Assembly: GCA_964429655.1 (NCBI GenBank)
Contig: CAYSCZ010000087.1
Coordinates: 1 to 11,151 of the forward strand
DNA: 11,151 bases
From: CAYSCZ01 sp964429655
Lineage (GTDB): Bacteria > Bacteroidota > Bacteroidia > Cytophagales > Cyclobacteriaceae
Reading direction: 5' to 3'
The notes below the pieces were generated by a model. The model did no database searches. It had not been told where the DNA came from and saw nothing but the letters and a program-made list of their open reading frames with translations. Shown piece by piece: positions 7,361-11,151 of the stretch. Position 1 is the first letter of the stretch. Each line of letters starts with the position of its first letter. The position numbers and the translations under genes were made by a program.

Positions 7361-9313
7361 ATGACAACAGTCTCCCAATCAAAAAAAAAATTACGAAAGC
7401 CCGATAATGGATACAAGGAAGCGCTAAAATTTGAGCGATTACACACTGAAATATTTGATAAATCATCTGATGGATCAAAAGCGGTAGCCAGGGAAGTTGC
7501 TCAATTGATTAAAGATAAAGCGGCAAAAGGGGAAAATTGTGTGTTGGGTCTGGCGACAGGCTCTTCTCCCACCTCAATGTATAATGAACTTGTGAGAATG
7601 CATAAAGAGGAGGGATTGAGTTTCAAAAATGTGGTCACATTCAACCTGGATGAATACTATCCAATGCAACCGGAAGAACTGCAAAGCTATGTTCGGTTTA
7701 TGAATGAATACTTGTTTGATCATATAAATATAGACAAAAATAATGTGCACATTCCTGATGGCACCTTACCTGTTGACAGCGTAGAAGCATATTGCAAGAC
7801 GTACGAGCAAAAAATAGTTGATGCTGGTGGTATTGACCTTCAGATACTGGGAATTGGTAGGACAGGGCACATTGGTTTCAATGAACCAGGCTCCGGAAAA
7901 CGCACACCCACCAGGATGATTACCCTGGATTATCTAACCAGGGTAGATGCTGCCAGTGATTTTTTTGGTCAGGATAATGTTCCAAGAAAAGCCATAACCA
8001 TGGGCGTGGGTACCATACTTAATTCAGAAAGAGTTATACTCCTGGCTTGGGGCGAAGGGAAAGCAAGCATTATCCGAAAAACAGTTGAAGGACCTATCTC
8101 AGATTCAGTCCCTGCGACTTATCTCCAGGAGCATCCCAATGTCACCATCGTCCTGGACGCCGCTGCATCCAGTGAGCTAACCAGAATAAATACACCATGG
8201 TTGGTAGAAGCCTGTACCTGGACCAAAGCGCTTACCCGAAAGGCTGTGATCTGGTTGTGCATTAAGCTTCAGAAGCCAGTGCTTAAGCTGACAGACAGGG
8301 ATTACAATGACAATGGTATGAGTGATCTGGTTACCATGCATGGCTCTTCCTATGATATCAATATTGATATTTTTAATCAGCTACAACATACCATTACCGG
8401 ATGGCCCGGAGGAAAACCACACGCCGATGACACCTACCGGCCGGAGCGTAAGGAGCCTGCAAGTAAAAGTGTTATCATTTTCAGTCCTCACCCCGATGAT
8501 GATGTGATCTCCATGGGAGGGACTTTCGACCGGCTTCACACTCAGGGCCATGATGTCCACGTGGCTTATCAGACGTCAGGCAATATTGCAGTATTTGATG
8601 ATGATGTGGTGCGATTTGCGGATTTTGTCCGGGATTTTAATGATATCTATGAGGTAAGAGACGGTAAAGGCGATAAGCTGTATGAAGAGGTAGTTTCTTC
8701 AATCATGAATAAAAAACCGGGACAAATTGATTCCCCGGTGGTGCAAAACATAAAAGCTCTGATCAGACGGGGAGAGGCAAAAGCTGGTTGTCGTTATCTT
8801 GGTTTAACAGATGACAGAGCACATTTTTTAAACCTTCCTTTTTATGAAACAGGCCTGGTAAAGAAAAAACCTTTGAGTGAAGAAGATATTCAAATTACAG
8901 TTGACTTGCTGCAAGAAATCAAACCACATCAAATCTATGCAGCAGGTGATCTTTCAGATCCTCACGGTACCCATAGAGTATGTCTGGAAGCTGTTTTCAG
9001 GGCGCTTGACCGGCTGAAGAATGAAGATTGGATTAAAGATTGTTATGTTTGGTTGTATAGGGGAGCCTGGCAGGAGTGGGATATAAATGACATAGACATG
9101 GCAGTGCCAATGAGCCCTGAACAATTACTCAAAAAACGCAAAGCAATTTTTAAGCATCAATCCCAAAAAGATTCCGCCTTGTTCCCCGGCACCGATAGTC
9201 GTGAATTTTGGCAACGCGCAGAGGATAGGAACAAGGGGACAGCTAAACTTTATGATTTACTTGGACTGGCAGAGTATGAGGCCATAGAAGCTTTTAAAAG
9301 GTATCATTTTTAA
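7361..9313 (+). CDS. nagB: Glucosamine-6-phosphate deaminase fused to PIG-L/LmbE-type N-deacetylase
   Basis: A 650-residue two-domain enzyme, against about 266 for E. coli NagB. Residues about 25-285 are the NagB domain: GLATGSSP (63-70) binds phosphate, NLDEYY (95-100) holds catalytic Asp97, and GIGRTGHIGFNEPGS (164-178) holds His170 and Glu175. The position of E. coli Asp141 is Thr168, which I recall as usual in this long subfamily. Residues about 370-600 are a PIG-L/LmbE fold: SPHPDDD (375-381) gives His377, Asp379 and Asp380, and DPHGTHR (533-539) gives His535 and His538 in the HxxH zinc/catalytic spacing. NagB converts GlcN-6-P to fructose 6-phosphate and ammonia; PIG-L enzymes remove N-acetyl from GlcNAc derivatives. 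The fusion could therefore turn GlcNAc-6-P into Fru-6-P in one polypeptide, consistent with the absence of nagA nearby. A 44-base A-rich leader precedes it, the longest gap in the operon, and a run of ten A (7381-7390) lies in codons 7-10. The deaminase call is strong; the activity of the second domain is inferred. Confidence 0.92.
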   Translation: MTTVSQSKKKLRKPDNGYKEALKFERLHTEIFDKSSDGSKAVAREVAQLIKDKAAKGENCVLGLATGSSPTSMYNELVRMHKEEGLSFKNVVTFNLDEYYPMQPEELQSYVRFMNEYLFDHINIDKNNVHIPDGTLPVDSVEAYCKTYEQKIVDAGGIDLQILGIGRTGHIGFNEPGSGKRTPTRMITLDYLTRVDAASDFFGQDNVPRKAITMGVGTILNSERVILLAWGEGKASIIRKTVEGPISDSVPATYLQEHPNVTIVLDAAASSELTRINTPWLVEACTWTKALTRKAVIWLCIKLQKPVLKLTDRDYNDNGMSDLVTMHGSSYDINIDIFNQLQHTITGWPGGKPHADDTYRPERKEPASKSVIIFSPHPDDDVISMGGTFDRLHTQGHDVHVAYQTSGNIAVFDDDVVRFADFVRDFNDIYEVRDGKGDKLYEEVVSSIMNKKPGQIDSPVVQNIKALIRRGEAKAGCRYLGLTDDRAHFLNLPFYETGLVKKKPLSEEDIQITVDLLQEIKPHQIYAAGDLSDPHGTHRVCLEAVFRALDRLKNEDWIKDCYVWLYRGAWQEWDINDIDMAVPMSPEQLLKKRKAIFKHQSQKDSALFPGTDSREFWQRAEDRNKGTAKLYDLLGLAEYEAIEAFKRYHF

Positions 9314-9331
9314 TCCTAAAATTATATTCAA

Positions 9332-11101
9332 ATGTCATTAGCCCTTATTGATTGGTTAATAATTATCGCATTTTTTATTGTATCGCTATTCATTGGGGTT
9401 TTTGTATCCAAAAAATCGGGAGCCAGTTCTTCTGATTTTTTTCTATCGGGCAGAAACATGCCCTGGTGGTTATTGGGTGTCTCCATGGTAGCCACCACTT
9501 TCTCTGCTGACACACCTAACCTGGTTACCAATTTGGTGAGGGAACAAGGTGTATCAGGCAATTGGGGATGGTGGGCTTTTTTGTTGACTGGTATGCTCAC
9601 CGTTTTTGTCTATGCTAAGTTATGGCGGCGCTCTCATGTGATGACAGACATTGAGTTTTATGAATTGAGGTACAGTGGGAAACCAGCAGCATTCCTCAGA
9701 GGATTTAGAGCACTTTATCTCGGATTAGTATTTAACGTATTGGTAATGGGCACAGTGTCACTGGCGGCAATTAAGTTCGGAGAAGTTATTTTAGGATTGA
9801 AAGGATGGCAAACACTCACCATAGCCGGGTCAATAACGTTGATCTATAGTGCTTTAGGGGGGTTGAAGGCTGTAATTATTACCGATTTGGTTCAGTTTAT
9901 CATGGCTATGGTAGGCTCCGTTTGGGCTTGTATATATATTATTAATCTGGATCAGGTTGGTGGTTTAGATAGTCTGTTACAAAATGAGCTGGTTATTCAA
10001 AAACTATCTATTTTACCGGATTTCAATGACCCTTCAGTTTGGGTTCCTGTGCTTTTTGTGCCATTAGCTGTTCAGTGGTGGGCATCAATCTATCCAGGCT
10101 CTGAGCCCGGAGGAGGAGGATATATTGCCCAACGCATGCTGTCTGCAAAAGATGAAAGAAATGCTATGGGGGCTACTTTGTTTTTTAATGTTGCCCACTA
10201 TGCATTGCGTCCCTGGCCATGGATATTAATTGCATTGGCCTCTTTGGTGATTTTTCCTGAGCTGAGTGATATTAAAGCTGCTTTTCCTGATTTGCCGGAT
10301 GATAAGCTTGGAAATGATGTTGCTTATCCGGCCATGTTGACCCTTTTACCTTCGGGATTGCTAGGTTTGGTAGCGGCTGCATTAATTGCTGCTTACATGT
10401 CTACCATGTCCACACAATTAAACCTGGGTTCCTCTTATTTGGTAAATGATTTTTACAAGCGGTTTATTAAACCTCAAGCCTCAGAGAAAGAATTGGTCTG
10501 GGCCGGCAGGCTTTCCACTATCGTTACTATGATCATGGGCACGGTACTTGGTCTGTTGCTGAAAGATGCCAGCCAGGCCTTTAATCTTTTACTTTTACTC
10601 GGTGCAGGAACCGGATTAATTTATGTGCTCCGATGGTTTTGGTGGCGGATCACTGCTTATACTGAAATTATAGCTCTGATATCATCTATGATCATCGCCG
10701 GATACCTGACGTTCCTTCATGATCACATGGGTTTATTACCATTAGAGCCTTGGATGAAAACAGTTATCGGGGTAATGCTTACATCCATTGTTTGGATTAC
10801 TGCAACCTACTTAACACCCCATACTGATAATGAAACCCTGAAAATTTTTTACAAAAAAATCAAACCAGCAGGTCCCGGATGGAAACACATAGCTGAGCAA
10901 ATGCCTGATGTAACCATACAAAGCACCTTACCTCTGGAAATACTTGGAATGTTGGTAGGTTGTATTGTCATCTATTGTGCATTGTTTACAACAGGGCAGT
11001 GGATATACGGAAACCTCATGCTCTCTGGAATTTTTGCTGTAGTCACAATAGCAGGTGCTTTTATGATATTTAAGATATGGAAGAAAATCAAAACAGATTA
11101 A
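9332..11101 (+). CDS. Sodium:solute symporter (SSS/SGLT family)
   Basis: The 589-residue inner-membrane carrier has roughly 14-15 hydrophobic segments and no cleavable signal. SSS-family landmarks include the FFLSGRNMPWW segment after helix 1 (36-46), YSALGGLKAVIITDLVQF (172-189), and AAYMSTMSTQLNLGSSYL (353-370), whose Ser/Thr residues lie where vSGLT and relatives build the second sodium site. A conserved WASIYPG-GGGYIAQRMLSAKD region occupies 250-274. These carriers drive uptake of sugars, sialic acid, amino acids or other small solutes with sodium. As the only transporter in the window and the last gene of the run (18 bases after the nagB fusion), it probably imports the monosaccharide-sized substrate of the pathway. 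The length fits the longer SGLT-like branch found in Bacteroidota sugar loci. The substrate cannot be read from the sequence, and no terminator is visible in the remaining 50 bases. Confidence 0.92.
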   Translation: MSLALIDWLIIIAFFIVSLFIGVFVSKKSGASSSDFFLSGRNMPWWLLGVSMVATTFSADTPNLVTNLVREQGVSGNWGWWAFLLTGMLTVFVYAKLWRRSHVMTDIEFYELRYSGKPAAFLRGFRALYLGLVFNVLVMGTVSLAAIKFGEVILGLKGWQTLTIAGSITLIYSALGGLKAVIITDLVQFIMAMVGSVWACIYIINLDQVGGLDSLLQNELVIQKLSILPDFNDPSVWVPVLFVPLAVQWWASIYPGSEPGGGGYIAQRMLSAKDERNAMGATLFFNVAHYALRPWPWILIALASLVIFPELSDIKAAFPDLPDDKLGNDVAYPAMLTLLPSGLLGLVAAALIAAYMSTMSTQLNLGSSYLVNDFYKRFIKPQASEKELVWAGRLSTIVTMIMGTVLGLLLKDASQAFNLLLLLGAGTGLIYVLRWFWWRITAYTEIIALISSMIIAGYLTFLHDHMGLLPLEPWMKTVIGVMLTSIVWITATYLTPHTDNETLKIFYKKIKPAGPGWKHIAEQMPDVTIQSTLPLEILGMLVGCIVIYCALFTTGQWIYGNLMLSGIFAVVTIAGAFMIFKIWKKIKTD

Positions 11102-11151
11102 CCCGCATTATTCATCAGCTGCATAATCTTTGTGGGATATCTAGCTCCAAC

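Noticed and set aside
11098..11151. Open minus-strand frames running in from the right edge, possible C-terminus of a convergent gene
   Set aside because: Only 11-17 codons are visible, two minus-strand frames (and forward frames) are open, and neither peptide end is recognisable.

Overview
The window looks like a chromosomal segment of a Bacteroidota bacterium, probably a Cytophagales-like environmental lineage. Four things point there: moderate-to-low GC, A-rich leaders without clear Shine-Dalgarno sequences, short RR-FLK twin-arginine signals on sugar enzymes, and a glucosamine-6-phosphate deaminase fused to a PIG-L/LmbE deacetylase. The lineage is an inference from style and gene content; no marker gene is present. 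No RNA gene, insertion sequence, CRISPR array or prophage gene was found.

Layout. Positions 1-195 hold no convincing gene, only a short interrupted palindrome near the left edge. A cutC-family gene runs leftward (196-906). After a 154-base divergent, AT-rich intergenic region, eight genes run rightward almost without gaps (1061-11101). In order they are: an exported TIM-barrel sugar isomerase/epimerase-like protein; a multi-pass HGSNAT/NagX-like acyltransferase; an exported Gfo/Idh/MocA oxidoreductase; a TolB-like beta-propeller; a creatininase-family amidohydrolase; a ROK sugar kinase; the NagB::PIG-L fusion; and a sodium:solute symporter. Spacings are 14, 17, 11, -1, 20, 44 and 18 bases, so a single operon is likely. 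The right edge stops 50 bases after the symporter.

How the genes may work together. The core is amino-sugar catabolism: uptake by the symporter, phosphorylation by the ROK kinase, N-deacetylation by the PIG-L domain and deamination/isomerisation by the NagB domain to fructose 6-phosphate. No ordinary nagA deacetylase is present, so the PIG-L domain is the obvious candidate for that step. The acyltransferase could N-acetylate a free amino sugar outside the cytoplasm before uptake. Around this core sit two predicted Tat-exported enzymes (oxidoreductase and TIM barrel) of the kind associated with 3-keto-sugar chemistry, and a creatininase-family hydrolase paired with a beta-propeller. I read the locus as a candidate pathway for an unusual, modified amino sugar or aminoglycoside-like compound rather than plain GlcNAc. 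No SusC/SusD pair, glycoside hydrolase or regulator is visible inside the window. Family assignments are strong; the pathway and substrate are hypotheses.
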